Positions 27,033 to 37,800 of a stretch of DNA of 64,000 nucleotides are shown here, one piece after another. Source of the stretch: Polyangia bacterium (GTDB lineage Bacteria > Myxococcota_A > Polyangia > Nannocystales > Nannocystaceae). Position 1 is the first letter of the stretch. Each line of letters starts with the position of its first letter. The position numbers were made by a program, and so were the translations under genes. The notes under the pieces were generated by a model that worked only from the letters and a program-made list of their open reading frames with translations, ran no database searches and had not been told where the DNA came from. The stretch covers positions 1-64,000 of the forward strand of contig JAUHWG010000037.1 of the NCBI GenBank assembly GCA_030424595.1. Reading direction: 5' to 3'.

Positions 27033-29366
27033 CTAGCGCGAGCTCCCGCGGCGGAGACGGAGCACCCTCGTCGCGCGCTCCTGGATCCTCTGCGCGGACC
27101 AGGCGATCGGCACGCCCTCGCCGCGACGCCAGAGATCGAGCATGTCGCTGTAGTGGGGCGAGAGCGGGTTGCCCGACTGGCCGCCGGGGAGGATGAAGCG
27201 GGCCTCCTCCCAGGCGCCGACGTCGACGACCATCCGCAGGGAGGCGATCGCCATCGGGTCCCCCAAGGGATCCAGCGGCGGAGCGCTCGCCTGGGCGATC
27301 GTGTTGCCGTCGCCACCGCAGGGGAGGGGTCCGAGGTTGAAGAGGGAGGCCAAGGTCCGCACCTCGCCGACGGGGTGACGGAGGACTAGCGGTCGAACCT
27401 GTCCCCAACGCCATGCGGTTGGATCGCGGCCGAACTCCCGCCCGAGACGGCCGAGAACATCGCCGAGCGCGCTCGTGATCGCCGAGTCCCAGCCCTCGGC
27501 GAGGAAGCCCGGACGGTCGCGGATCAGGGCGACGAGGTGGCTGGTCCGACGAAGGCAGAGGAGCGAGTGCGGCGTCAGCCCGGTGAAGCCGCGCCCGAGC
27601 ATCCACGCGAAGGAGCGCGGCGCCTTCTCCTCGGCGACCTCGCGGTAGAGGCCGGCCAAGAGGAGCTCGAAGATCGTCGCCGCCGCCGAGTCGGCGCTGG
27701 CGATCCCGTCCCAGTGCTCGAGGAGGCCGCGGGCCGGCTCGAGATCGCGGCGGCCGACCAACGCCCGGAGGATCGGCGTCCGCAGCTCTCGCCAGGGGAT
27801 CACCGCCTGATCGAGCTGCATCGCCATCGTCGCCTCGACGTCCCAATCCTCGCGCCCTTGGAGGAGCTCTGTGATCCTCGCCTGGCGATACCCGTCGAGC
27901 CAATCGACCCCGAGGAAGGGCCCCTCGCTGGCGGCGACGGGCTGGTTGTTCGCGGTCGCGACGAAGCCAGCCGCGGTCGCGTCGACCCACGGCATCTCTG
28001 CGTAGGGGACGGCCGTCTCCTCCCAGCCGACCTCGGGATCGGCGGCGGGCATCGGCAGCGTCCCGAAGCCCTTGCGTCGCCGCGGCACCTGGCCGACGAG
28101 CTGCCAGCCGATGCGCCCGTCGGTGTCACCGTAGACGAGGTTGAGCGGCATCGCCGGCCACTCCTCCAGGCGCCGACGAAAGTCGGCGAAGGATCGTGAA
28201 CGGTGGACCTCGAGGAGACCGCGGACCGGCTGGGGGCGCATCCAGGTCGCTTGGAGGGCGAGCGCCCCGAACTCGCCGTCGAGCGCAGGGCCGATCACGG
28301 GCCCGTAGGGGGTCTCCAGGACCTCCTCGACCACGGCCGCCTCGCCCTTGACCCGGATGACCTCACGGCGACGCAGGCAGGGGATCCAGCGATCCCCCAC
28401 CCGCACTCGCTCACCGCCCCGATCGAGCTCGAGAACGAAGAGATCGGTGTTGTCGACGTGGGCCGCCGTCACCCCCCAGGAGGCGAAGCCGTTGTGACCA
28501 GCGACGATCCCAGGGGCCCCCGCCAGGCTCGCCCCACAGGCCGCCCACTCGGGGGTCCGTATATGCGCGAGGTACCAGTGGGCCGGCAACATCGGCGGCA
28601 GGTGGGGATCGTTGGCGACGATCGGTCGGCCGCTCGCGGTCCGGGCTCCGGCGATCGCCCAGCTGTTGGACCCGCCGCCGACCCCCAGCGTCTGCCGGAG
28701 GATCGCCACATCATCGCTCAAGCGATCGAGCGCGGGCCCAGCCTTCACCCCCGGCGGAGATGTCATCGACAACCACGCCGGATAGACAGGGTCGACGGCC
28801 GCGAGCGCCTCGGGACCGTCGAGCTCGAGGATCTTCAGCCGAGCGAGCTCGATGTCCCAGTTGGACGCGAGGAGGAAGCTCTGCAGGAGGAGCACGCCGA
28901 TCACGTCGGCGCCGGACCAGGCCGTCGGCGTGCTGCGGAGCAACGCGAGCTCATGGGGCGGGCTTGGAGCGCCCCAACGAGCGCCTGCGCTGACGCCCGC
29001 CGCGAACGACTCGAGGTAGCCGCAGACATCGCGATCAACCGCCGCGAGGTAGGCCGCGGCGAGCCGATGGAAGCCGATCCTCCGCGACAGGCGATCGAGG
29101 CTGAGCCCCTTCGGCCCCAGCAGCTCCGCCAGCCGCCCTCGACCGAGGCGGAGCAGCGTCTCCAGCTGAAAGCCGCGATCCTGCCCTTGGCAGAAGCCCA
29201 GGCCGAACCAGGCGTCCCGATCGTCGACCGCCTCGATGTACGGAACCCCGAAGCGATCACGGCGGATCGTCAGCGTATCCGCGATCCCAGGGACCATCAG
29301 CTCCCCCGAGGTCGTCGGCAGACGCTGCCCGAGGAGGGCCTGAAAGAGCTTGCGGGGGCGACTCAT
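27033..29366 (-). CDS. Penicillin amidase-family (S45) Ntn-hydrolase acylase
   Basis: A 777-residue single-chain precursor of the usual acylase length. The autoprocessing site and nucleophile are clear: GGGSNSWAIAG, with Ser233 predicted as the new N-terminus of the large chain, followed by PIVANDPHL. The alpha-chain part begins with IRRDRFGVPYIEA, as in the family. The family cuts amide bonds of acyl-homoserine lactones, beta-lactams or acyl-peptides. No export signal is visible at the N-terminus (MSRPRKLFQALLGQRLPTTS), whereas most family members are periplasmic, so this one may work in the cytoplasm. Quorum quenching or processing of acylated natural products is possible. Confidence 0.88.
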   Translation of the reverse strand: MSRPRKLFQALLGQRLPTTSGELMVPGIADTLTIRRDRFGVPYIEAVDDRDAWFGLGFCQGQDRGFQLETLLRLGRGRLAELLGPKGLSLDRLSRRIGFHRLAAAYLAAVDRDVCGYLESFAAGVSAGARWGAPSPPHELALLRSTPTAWSGADVIGVLLLQSFLLASNWDIELARLKILELDGPEALAAVDPVYPAWLSMTSPPGVKAGPALDRLSDDVAILRQTLGVGGGSNSWAIAGARTASGRPIVANDPHLPPMLPAHWYLAHIRTPEWAACGASLAGAPGIVAGHNGFASWGVTAAHVDNTDLFVLELDRGGERVRVGDRWIPCLRRREVIRVKGEAAVVEEVLETPYGPVIGPALDGEFGALALQATWMRPQPVRGLLEVHRSRSFADFRRRLEEWPAMPLNLVYGDTDGRIGWQLVGQVPRRRKGFGTLPMPAADPEVGWEETAVPYAEMPWVDATAAGFVATANNQPVAASEGPFLGVDWLDGYRQARITELLQGREDWDVEATMAMQLDQAVIPWRELRTPILRALVGRRDLEPARGLLEHWDGIASADSAAATIFELLLAGLYREVAEEKAPRSFAWMLGRGFTGLTPHSLLCLRRTSHLVALIRDRPGFLAEGWDSAITSALGDVLGRLGREFGRDPTAWRWGQVRPLVLRHPVGEVRTLASLFNLGPLPCGGDGNTIAQASAPPLDPLGDPMAIASLRMVVDVGAWEEARFILPGGQSGNPLSPHYSDMLDLWRRGEGVPIAWSAQRIQERATRVLRLRRGSSR

Positions 29367-30098
29367 CGCCCGCGGATGGTCGCCTATGCAACGCCCCGAA
29401 ACAACCGCGAGGCCGAGAGGGCCACGGTCTCGCCAGCGAAGGCTCCGCCGTGCAGCGCCCCCTCGCCCTCGCCGGGACCGTCCGCCCCACCACTATGTTC
29501 CCCGAACACGTGCCCGAACATCGAACACCTCAGCCTGCGACTCGCTCGGGCCCGGCCGCCCACGCGCCGTCATGACAGGCCGAGCTCCCGACCCGCGACC
29601 CACGCTCACCGTAGCCACGACCGCCAGGAGAGACCGCGAGGAGAACCTGCGAGGAGAACCGCGAGGAGAACCGCGAGGAAAACCTGCGAGGACAACCGCG
29701 AGGACAACCGCGAGGACAACCGCGAGGACAACCGCGAGGACAACCGCGAGGACAACCGCGAGGACAGACCACGAGGAGAGACCGCGAGGAGAAACGCGAG
29801 GAGCACCGCGAAGAGAAACCGCGAGGACAAGCCGCGAGGACAGGCCGCGCGCACGGGTGCGTCGAGCGTGCAGCTCGAAGGTCTGCACGACAGGGCGAGC
29901 CGCGCTTCGACCTTTCGAGCCAGCGCCGCTCCTCGCCCGGCCCCGCCTCTGACTCGACCCGCCCACGACCGCTCCGCGGCGTGCGAGCCCGCGCGAGCCG
30001 AGCCCTCGGCAGGTGCGACCTCGACCGCCTCCGCGTGATGCCGCGCGACCAACGCACAAAGCGTCGCGGCCCTTTGGCCGGGGTGATAGACCGAAGCG
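29367..30098. other. Long non-coding stretch with minisatellite
   Basis: There is no convincing gene in these 732 bp. The central third is the 12-bp array described separately; its flanks are GC-rich and keep several frames open on both strands, none with recognisable domains or a ribosome-binding site. It separates the divergent acylase and Glu-Pro-rod genes, so both promoters should lie here, but none was clear. Confidence 0.55.
29623..29848. repeat. 12-bp minisatellite, consensus GAGGACAACCGC
   Basis: About 18 imperfect 12-bp units. Six perfect copies of GAGGACAACCGC are contiguous from 29688 to 29759; flanking copies differ by 1-3 bases (GAGGAGAACCGC, GAGGAAAACCTGC and others). Because 12 is a multiple of 3 and the unit has no stop in most frames, long false ORFs arise on both strands. 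There are no spacers, so it is not a CRISPR array. Confidence 0.9.
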
Positions 30099-32141
<2,043 letters not shown>

Positions 32142-32174
32142 GCCGCGCGAAGCCGTCGACCTCTCCCGCCGACC

Positions 32175-33935
32175 TCAACGCTCCGGCGCCGGGAGGATCC
32201 AAGGCTTCGGCGCGAGGCTGTCGCGCTCCCGCGCCAGATCCACTGTCGGGTCGATGAGGCGCGCGCTCGGCCGGCCGTTGTAGGCGACGAAGGCGTCCGC
32301 TCGGACCTCGACAGCTCGACCGCGAGCTCGCTCCTCGGCCGCGAGCAGGTGAGCGAACTCGAGGATCATGTCGGGCTGAAACGCCATCTGTTTCGCCTGA
32401 AGATCGCTCAGCCGGAGCTCCGGATCGACGAGCCAGGTCCGCCCCGTCGCCGGATCCCTCAGGCGAAAGCGGACTCCGCCTGTCTTCTCGACCAGCATCA
32501 CCTGCCAGGCGAATCGATAGCCCTCCTCGGTCCACGCGGTGTCCCCAGGGTAGGCGAAGCGGCGCAAGGGCAAGGCGACCTGGAGGGCCCCATGGACGGC
32601 GAGGAAGACCAGCAGGAGCCACGACCGCAGCGCCGACGATGAAGCGGTGAGCGGACGAGGATCGGGCCCGGCCTCCAGCTCGTCGCCCCCATCTGCGCCG
32701 CGCGGCCCGACGACCACCTCTGGCCCTCCGGCCAGGGGCTGCGACGCCTCCGCAGCCGTCGCTCGTCCCTCCTCATCGGCGCCATCCGCCCCCCCCGCGG
32801 AGCCCGGCGCTCGCCTACCCCGGCTCCCCTTCGTCCACGCGGCCGCACGGGCGATCGCCCGCCGCGGCCAGCTCGGCGAGAAGAAGACCAACGCCGACGC
32901 GCTCATGATCCAGGGGAACATGCCGATCGACGGGAACAGAGTCCCCGTCAGACCGTGGAAGACGAGCACGCCACAATAGGCGTAGGGTCGCGTGCGCCGG
33001 TGGAGGAGCAGGAAGGGGACGCTCAGGTCGAAGAGCGCGCCGCCCCAGCTCATCGCGTAGCCGACCTCGGGGTGGCGGAGGAGCGGACCTATCACCGCCA
33101 GCTCATCGCGGACTGCGAGCCACATCCGCAGCGGTTGCCCCTCGAGGAGCCAATCGCCGCGGAGCTTCGCCACGCCTGCGTAGAAGTAGACGAGGCCGAC
33201 CTGGAGGCGAAGCGCGTAGAGGGCCCAGGCGGGGACCTGCGCTCGCGACGAGCTGCCCCCTCGATCACCGCCCCGAGCTCGCCGGCGGAGCGCGTCGAGC
33301 GAGCCGACGCGCGCCATCGGCAGGGCGATCATCAGCAGGGTGATCGCGCTGACAAAGTAGTAGTGGTTGAGGTAGGTGGCCTTGTCGATGAGCTCGACAT
33401 AGCCAAAGAGCACAAAGAAGAGCCCGAGCGCCGGCCGGGTCCACAGCCCGAGGGCGATCATCAGTGAGAGCCCGCCGATGGCGACGAAGACCGCCGTCAT
33501 CCAAGGACCCGGGAGGGGCTCAACCCAGGCGAACCCCCAGTAGTGAAAGTGCACCTCCGGCGCGACGTAGAGCGACTCGATCCATCCGTTCGCCGCGAAG
33601 CGGACGGTCGACGCGAACATCAGCAGGCCGAAGAGCGCGCGGAAGGCCGCGAGGCTCGCGGCGTCGACGGGCCGAGAGAGCGCGCGAGCCAGGAGCCGCA
33701 GTCGTCGGCCTTCGCGGCGTCGACAGGGCGCTGCTGCACCGGGCCGCACCGCAAGCTCTGGCGGAGCCCCGAGGGTTGACGAGGGCGAGCGAGAGCACGC
33801 CCGACCTTCACCACGGGCTCCTAGCGTCTCCCGCGACGGACGGACCTGGACCGGGTCCCTGATCGCACCGTCGCCGAGGTCCTGCCCGCGCACCGCCCAG
33901 CTCCCCTCTGGCCGCCCGTCCTCGGCCTCCCTCAC
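32175..33935 (-). CDS. Vitamin K-dependent gamma-carboxylase-like (HTTM) membrane protein
   Basis: A 586-residue membrane protein of the HTTM family. It matches human gamma-glutamyl carboxylase over its catalytic membrane part: YLNHYYFVSAITLL, VYFYAGVAKLRGDWLLEG (human AGVKKLDADW), FPSIGMF and FSPSWPRR (human FSIGMF, CSPEWPRK). K257 aligns with the catalytic Lys218 of the human enzyme. A Gly/Ala/Glu-rich insert separates the membrane part from a C-terminal domain (about 440-586). The GTG at 33935 follows the upstream imelysin stop with no gap, so coupled translation is likely, but the first 75 residues look non-native and the true start may be later. It is the last gene of the imelysin operon. 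The substrate is unknown. Confidence 0.85.
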   Translation of the reverse strand: MREAEDGRPEGSWAVRGQDLGDGAIRDPVQVRPSRETLGARGEGRACSRSPSSTLGAPPELAVRPGAAAPCRRREGRRLRLLARALSRPVDAASLAAFRALFGLLMFASTVRFAANGWIESLYVAPEVHFHYWGFAWVEPLPGPWMTAVFVAIGGLSLMIALGLWTRPALGLFFVLFGYVELIDKATYLNHYYFVSAITLLMIALPMARVGSLDALRRRARGGDRGGSSSRAQVPAWALYALRLQVGLVYFYAGVAKLRGDWLLEGQPLRMWLAVRDELAVIGPLLRHPEVGYAMSWGGALFDLSVPFLLLHRRTRPYAYCGVLVFHGLTGTLFPSIGMFPWIMSASALVFFSPSWPRRAIARAAAWTKGSRGRRAPGSAGGADGADEEGRATAAEASQPLAGGPEVVVGPRGADGGDELEAGPDPRPLTASSSALRSWLLLVFLAVHGALQVALPLRRFAYPGDTAWTEEGYRFAWQVMLVEKTGGVRFRLRDPATGRTWLVDPELRLSDLQAKQMAFQPDMILEFAHLLAAEERARGRAVEVRADAFVAYNGRPSARLIDPTVDLARERDSLAPKPWILPAPER

Positions 33936-35039
33936 TCAGTCGCCGTCGTTGTCGCTGAGCGCGAGCGTGACCCCGAGGAGGGAGGCGACGTCGAGCTTGA
34001 GGAGCCGACGCAGCGCGTCGAGCTCGTCGCGCGCCGCCTGGAAGCGCGCACGCTCCGGGACCAGCGCATCGCTCGCGGGTACAGGCAGGGCGAGCACCTC
34101 CTCGAGGGCGATCGCGTACTGCTCGCGCACTCGCAGGTCCGAGTCCCCGCCAGCGTCGACGACGAGCACCGAGATCCCCGCAGGCGCTGCGTCCGTCTCG
34201 CCGTGGTAGGCCGACCAGAACCCCTCGAGGTTCGCCCGCAGGTCGTCCCCGGTCGCCCCCGAGAAGCGCGACTCGAGGTTCTCTGGGGCCGGCGGCGCCC
34301 CGCTCAGGTTGCCCAGCGGGGTGTCGAGCTTCGCTGTGACCATCGTCGCGAGCGAGTCGATCAGATAGTTGATCACCGCGTCGACGGCGTCTTTGCGGGT
34401 CGCGTAGAGGCTGCTCCCCTGCCCCGCGCTGCGCAGCTCAGCGGCGAACTCGCCCTCCCACGCGGCCGCGATCGACCCCGAGCGAGCGGCGATGTCCTCC
34501 GCCAGCATCAGGGCATAGACACAGCGCTGCCCGCCGTTGTCGCCGAGCCCTGCGACGAGCGCCGCAGGATCCTCATCGACGCCGAAGAGGATGTACTCGA
34601 GGGCAGGCAGTCCCTTGGCGCTGACCCCCAGGGTGCCGATGTAGCTCGGATCCGAGGCCGGGGGGGCGGCCGCGATCGCGTCCTCGACGGTCGACATCCG
34701 CACGGGCCAAAAGTCGAGCGCGCTCCTGTGCTCTGCCGCAGGGCCGAAGCCAAAGGCGAAGTGACGGCTCCAGCTCCGACGAGCCCGCCGCCAGCTCTCC
34801 TGGCTCTCGCCCAAGCTCGCGACGGTCGGCGCGGCGCAGAGGGAGCGCGTCACCTCCGCGAGCTCCTGGGTCGCCTCTGCGAGGTCGAGCGCGCCCTTGG
34901 TGCCGGCCTCGGCGAGGTGCGCGAGCACCCCCTCGCGGGGATCGGCCTCCTCCTCGCCGCAGCCCGGCGTAAGCGCGACCACCCCGAGGCCCAAGCCCAA
35001 GCCCAAGCCCAAGCCGACAAGCGAAGCGCGTAGTCTCAT
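33936..35039 (-). CDS. Imelysin-family (M75-like) lipoprotein, second copy
   Basis: A 367-residue exported protein. The signal peptide contains an odd GLGLGLGLGLG stretch made by a hexamer repeat (about 34990-35015), and TPGC may serve as a weak lipobox. The imelysin signature is present: KGLPALEYILFG, in which the usual GxHxxE is changed to GLPALE, so the His is missing. The protein ends VTLALSDNDGD, as the family often does. Imelysins (ICMP/IrpA/EfeO-like) are periplasmic proteins tied to iron or haem handling. It overlaps the di-haem gene by 4 bp (ATGA). Together the two imelysins flank the di-haem oxidoreductase. Confidence 0.85.
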   Translation of the reverse strand: MRLRASLVGLGLGLGLGLGVVALTPGCGEEEADPREGVLAHLAEAGTKGALDLAEATQELAEVTRSLCAAPTVASLGESQESWRRARRSWSRHFAFGFGPAAEHRSALDFWPVRMSTVEDAIAAAPPASDPSYIGTLGVSAKGLPALEYILFGVDEDPAALVAGLGDNGGQRCVYALMLAEDIAARSGSIAAAWEGEFAAELRSAGQGSSLYATRKDAVDAVINYLIDSLATMVTAKLDTPLGNLSGAPPAPENLESRFSGATGDDLRANLEGFWSAYHGETDAAPAGISVLVVDAGGDSDLRVREQYAIALEEVLALPVPASDALVPERARFQAARDELDALRRLLKLDVASLLGVTLALSDNDGD

Positions 35040-36469
35040 AGGGACTCCAGAAAGGCGACGAGCGCTGCCCGCTCGTCCGCGGGCAGATCGAGGAGCGCGT
35101 CGCGCGAGGCCTCCGCCTCACCGCCGTGCCAGAGGACCGCCTCCAGGAGCGAGCGCGCCCGCCCGTCGTGGAGGAAGTTGGTGTGGCCGTTGACGGTCTC
35201 GACCAGGCCGATGCCCCACAGCGGCGGGGTCCGCCACTCCCGACCGTCCGCGAGCCCGTCGGGGCGATCGTCGGCGAGAGCCTCGCCCATGTCGTGGAGG
35301 AGGAGATCGGTGTAGGGCCAGATCGTCTGGCCGCGGGCCTCCTCGAGCTCGGCGTCCGCCGCCGTCGTCAGGGTCGGCGTATGGCAGGCGTCGCAGCCGA
35401 TGTCGCGGAAGACCTGGCGACCGAGCAGCACCTTCGGATCGTCGACGCCCCGCCGCCCAGGGACCGCGAGGGTGCTGGAGTAGAGGCTGATGTCGTCCAG
35501 GAGCGAGTCGCTGAGCTCGGGCGCGCCGCCGTTCGGCGCGGCGGCGCAGTCGACCTGCTCGGGCGGACAGTTCTCCTCGGGGAAGAGCGACGAGGTGACC
35601 CCGAGATCGCCGAGGAACGCCCCCGCGGTCTGCTGGCGCACCGTCGGCTGGTTCGCCTTCCAGCCGAAGCGGCCGATCCGGAGCGCGCCGGACACGACGT
35701 CCGGGATCCAGTTGGCCCGGCCGGAGATCCCATCGCCGTCGGCGTCCTCGGGATCCTCGCGGCTGAGCAGCTCCTCCTCCGAGAGCGCCTCCAGGAGGCC
35801 GAGGCCGATCATCGCCGGGGCGACCCGCGGCGAGATCTGCAGCGTCGCCGGCAGGGGCCCGAAGGCGGGGTCGAGGATCGTGTAGGTCGGCGCCCGCAGA
35901 GAGTACGCCTCCCCGTCGGCGAAGCGCCCCTCCACCTCGGTGTAGAGCACCTGCGGCGTCCCCTCGACCGGCACGCCGTCGATCGCGTAGGGCTGGAGCT
36001 GGCCGCCGTAGCCAGGCACGGGCCCCGGCGCTGCGTCGGCACCCTCCCCTGGCACCGAGAGCCGCAGCAGGAGACCGACGAACTCCTCGCCCGGCGCCGG
36101 CGGGCGCCCGCGTCCGTCCTTCAGGTGACAGGTCGAGCACGAGCGGGCGTTGAAGGTCGGGCCGAGCCCGTCCCGCCCCTCCGTCGACGCCGGCGCCTGC
36201 ACCCAGTTCTTGTTGAAGAAGGAATTGCCGACGACGAAGCGTTGCCGCCGCTCAAAGGTCATGTTGCGCGCCGCCAGGGAGAAGGCGTTGACGCTGGCGT
36301 CGAACACCGTCGTATCACCGCCGGAGCGCTCCTCACCGGCCGCCGCCGTCGGCCCCGGGTCCTCCTCGCAGCCGCCCGCAGCGAGCATGACGACCCCCCA
36401 GAGCGCGGCGAGCGGAGCCCGGAGCCGGGGGCTCCGCGCAGGTCCGAAAGTGTCGTCGTCGCAGGTCAT
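35036..36469 (-). CDS. Di-haem oxidoreductase (DHOR, thiol oxidoreductase-like) lipoprotein
   Basis: A 477-residue secreted c-type cytochrome. The signal segment ends AAGGC (C34). Two haem-c sites are present: CSTCH (about residue 111) and CDACH (about 358), in the spacing of the DHOR family. The C-terminal NGHTNFLHDGRARSLLEAVLWHGGEA motif, which recalls di-haem peroxidases, is also seen. It starts 1 bp after the first imelysin gene and overlaps the second, so the three are one translational unit. In many bacteria an imelysin-DHOR-imelysin set is linked to iron acquisition; electrons from the haems could reduce the metal or a bound partner. The exact reaction is not known. Confidence 0.9.
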   Translation of the reverse strand: MTCDDDTFGPARSPRLRAPLAALWGVVMLAAGGCEEDPGPTAAAGEERSGGDTTVFDASVNAFSLAARNMTFERRQRFVVGNSFFNKNWVQAPASTEGRDGLGPTFNARSCSTCHLKDGRGRPPAPGEEFVGLLLRLSVPGEGADAAPGPVPGYGGQLQPYAIDGVPVEGTPQVLYTEVEGRFADGEAYSLRAPTYTILDPAFGPLPATLQISPRVAPAMIGLGLLEALSEEELLSREDPEDADGDGISGRANWIPDVVSGALRIGRFGWKANQPTVRQQTAGAFLGDLGVTSSLFPEENCPPEQVDCAAAPNGGAPELSDSLLDDISLYSSTLAVPGRRGVDDPKVLLGRQVFRDIGCDACHTPTLTTAADAELEEARGQTIWPYTDLLLHDMGEALADDRPDGLADGREWRTPPLWGIGLVETVNGHTNFLHDGRARSLLEAVLWHGGEAEASRDALLDLPADERAALVAFLESL

Positions 36470-36470
36470 C

Positions 36471-37697
36471 CTAGCTCTCGAGGTTTAGTTCGATCTCGAG
36501 CAAGTCGGCAACCTCGACGATGGTCGAGGTCTGGACCCGGAGCGCCTCGATCGAGGCCTCCACCGAAGCCCGCGCGGGGGAGCCCTCAGGGGCCTGGATC
36601 GCCGCGTCGAAGGGGGCCGGGATCGACTCGATCGTCGCGACCGAGTGAGCCAGCTCCGAGCGCATCCGGGCGTCGAGGTCGGGATCCAGGCGGGCGACCA
36701 GCTCGCTCAGCCCGGGCCCGTCCACGGCGCCGTAGCGGCCGAGGTAGACGTTCTCGATCCCGCGGGCGTTGGCGACCAGATCGTCGCGGGTGTTGTCGCT
36801 AAAGCAGGAGTGCTCGTCCTCCTGCTCGCGGGTCTCGAAGGCGACCGTCATCCGCTCTCCCGCGAGCTCTGCCCCGCTCAGGCTGCCCATCCCGAGGAGC
36901 ATCTTCTGCACCGCGTCCTTGGGATCGCCGCCGGTGAAGGACGCCCGGTAGCCCTCCCCCTCGGCCCAAGCAGCGTCGACCGCCTTGAGATCGTCGACGA
37001 GCAGCTCCGTCACCACCGCGAGGTAGGTCCGACGCCGCTCCCCGTGCCCGCCGGTCCCCTCCGGCCCGTCGATGAAGTCGGTGTAGGGGCGAGCGCCGGG
37101 CCCAGACGCGTCGAGGTCCTGGCCCCAGAGGAGGAACTCGACGGCGTGCCAACCGGTCGAGATCGTGTCCTCGCCGAGCGCCTCGTTGGCCGCGCTGAGG
37201 GCCGCCGCGTCGATCGTCGGCATCCCCTCGGGATCGGCGATGAGCCCCGCATCCTCATCGCCGACGACGTAGTCGATGTAGGCTTCGTCGAGCGGCCAGG
37301 CGTTGATCCGGCCCTCGACCTCCTCGATCGGCCCGTCGTAGAAGCGGTAGACCTCGGTCTCGCCGTAGGGCGCGCGGGCGCTCAACCAAGCAGCGCGGGC
37401 GTCGGCGAGGGTCGCCTCCTTGGGGTCTGCGAGGAGGGTGTCGATCGACGCCGCGAGCTCCTCCGCCGAGCTCACCGTCTCGCCGTAGTTCGCGGCGACC
37501 ACCGCCCCGTAGTTGTCGACGACGGACTGGGCGGCGCTGCGGAATTCCGCGTCCTCCCACGGAGAAGCGCCGGGCTCCTCGTCGTTCACGCAGCCGGCGA
37601 GGCCCACAGCGACGAGGGCGCAGAGGAGCCGCGAGGTGCCCCAAAGGCCATCGGGACCGCCACGGAGCGGGAGGAGTTTGGTTGTGGAGGTCAGCAC
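36471..37697 (-). CDS. Imelysin-family (M75) lipoprotein, first gene of the operon
   Basis: A 408-residue lipoprotein. The GTG at 37697 gives the lipobox LAGC (C36). The imelysin metal motif GxHxxE is intact (TGWHAVEFLLWGQD), and a second conserved stretch reads CFSDNTRDDLVANARGIENVY. The frame continues open upstream to 38045, but the promoter at 37704-37732 lies inside that extension, so the start must be at or after 37697. No ribosome-binding site is seen and the -10 box is 6 nt before the GTG, so translation may be leaderless. It leads an operon with DHOR, a second imelysin and the carboxylase-like gene. Predicted role: periplasmic iron or haem capture. Confidence 0.87.
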   Translation of the reverse strand: MLTSTTKLLPLRGGPDGLWGTSRLLCALVAVGLAGCVNDEEPGASPWEDAEFRSAAQSVVDNYGAVVAANYGETVSSAEELAASIDTLLADPKEATLADARAAWLSARAPYGETEVYRFYDGPIEEVEGRINAWPLDEAYIDYVVGDEDAGLIADPEGMPTIDAAALSAANEALGEDTISTGWHAVEFLLWGQDLDASGPGARPYTDFIDGPEGTGGHGERRRTYLAVVTELLVDDLKAVDAAWAEGEGYRASFTGGDPKDAVQKMLLGMGSLSGAELAGERMTVAFETREQEDEHSCFSDNTRDDLVANARGIENVYLGRYGAVDGPGLSELVARLDPDLDARMRSELAHSVATIESIPAPFDAAIQAPEGSPARASVEASIEALRVQTSTIVEVADLLEIELNLES

Positions 37698-37703
37698 CGA
37701 GCT

Positions 37704-37732
37704 TTGATATTGAAAGTTGTTTTCAAAGTCAA
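37704..37732 (-). promoter_or_regulatory. Promoter with internal operator for the imelysin operon
   Basis: On the minus strand: TTGACT (37732-37727), a 17-bp spacer and TATCAA (37709-37704). The spacer is filled exactly by the inverted repeat TTGAAAGTTGTTTTCAA (37710-37726), whose 6-bp arms pair perfectly; two more pairs occur further out at 37706-37707 and 37729-37730. A repressor bound here would block RNA polymerase. The AT-rich repeat has the general look of a Fur-family site, which fits an iron-linked operon, but the regulator is inferred. Confidence 0.6.
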
Positions 37733-37752
37733 GAAGTCTCGTCCGACGACCA

Positions 37753-37771
37753 AGCGCCCCCTCAGGGCGCT
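37753..37771 (+). other. Hairpin upstream of the PNGase F-like gene
   Basis: AGCGCCC and GGGCGCT form a perfect 7-bp stem with a 5-nt loop, ending 29 nt before the ATG at 37801. It may sit in the 5' leader of the plus-strand gene or mark an operator; there is no direct evidence of function. Confidence 0.3.
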
Positions 37772-37800
37772 CTGGGACGGTAAATGACGTACTGTGGGAT

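Noticed and set aside
26863..27990. Long N-terminal extension of the beta-helix lipoprotein.
   Set aside because: It overlaps the acylase gene in another frame and has Arg/Gly/Pro shadow composition; the GTG at 26862 begins a clean lipoprotein signal.
29623..29848. CRISPR array.
   Set aside because: The 12-bp units follow each other without spacers, and no cas gene is present.
28203..30038. A plus-strand frame of 611 codons ending in Arg-Glu-Asp-rich repeats.
   Set aside because: It crosses from antisense of the acylase into the minisatellite, and the repeat keeps all frames open.
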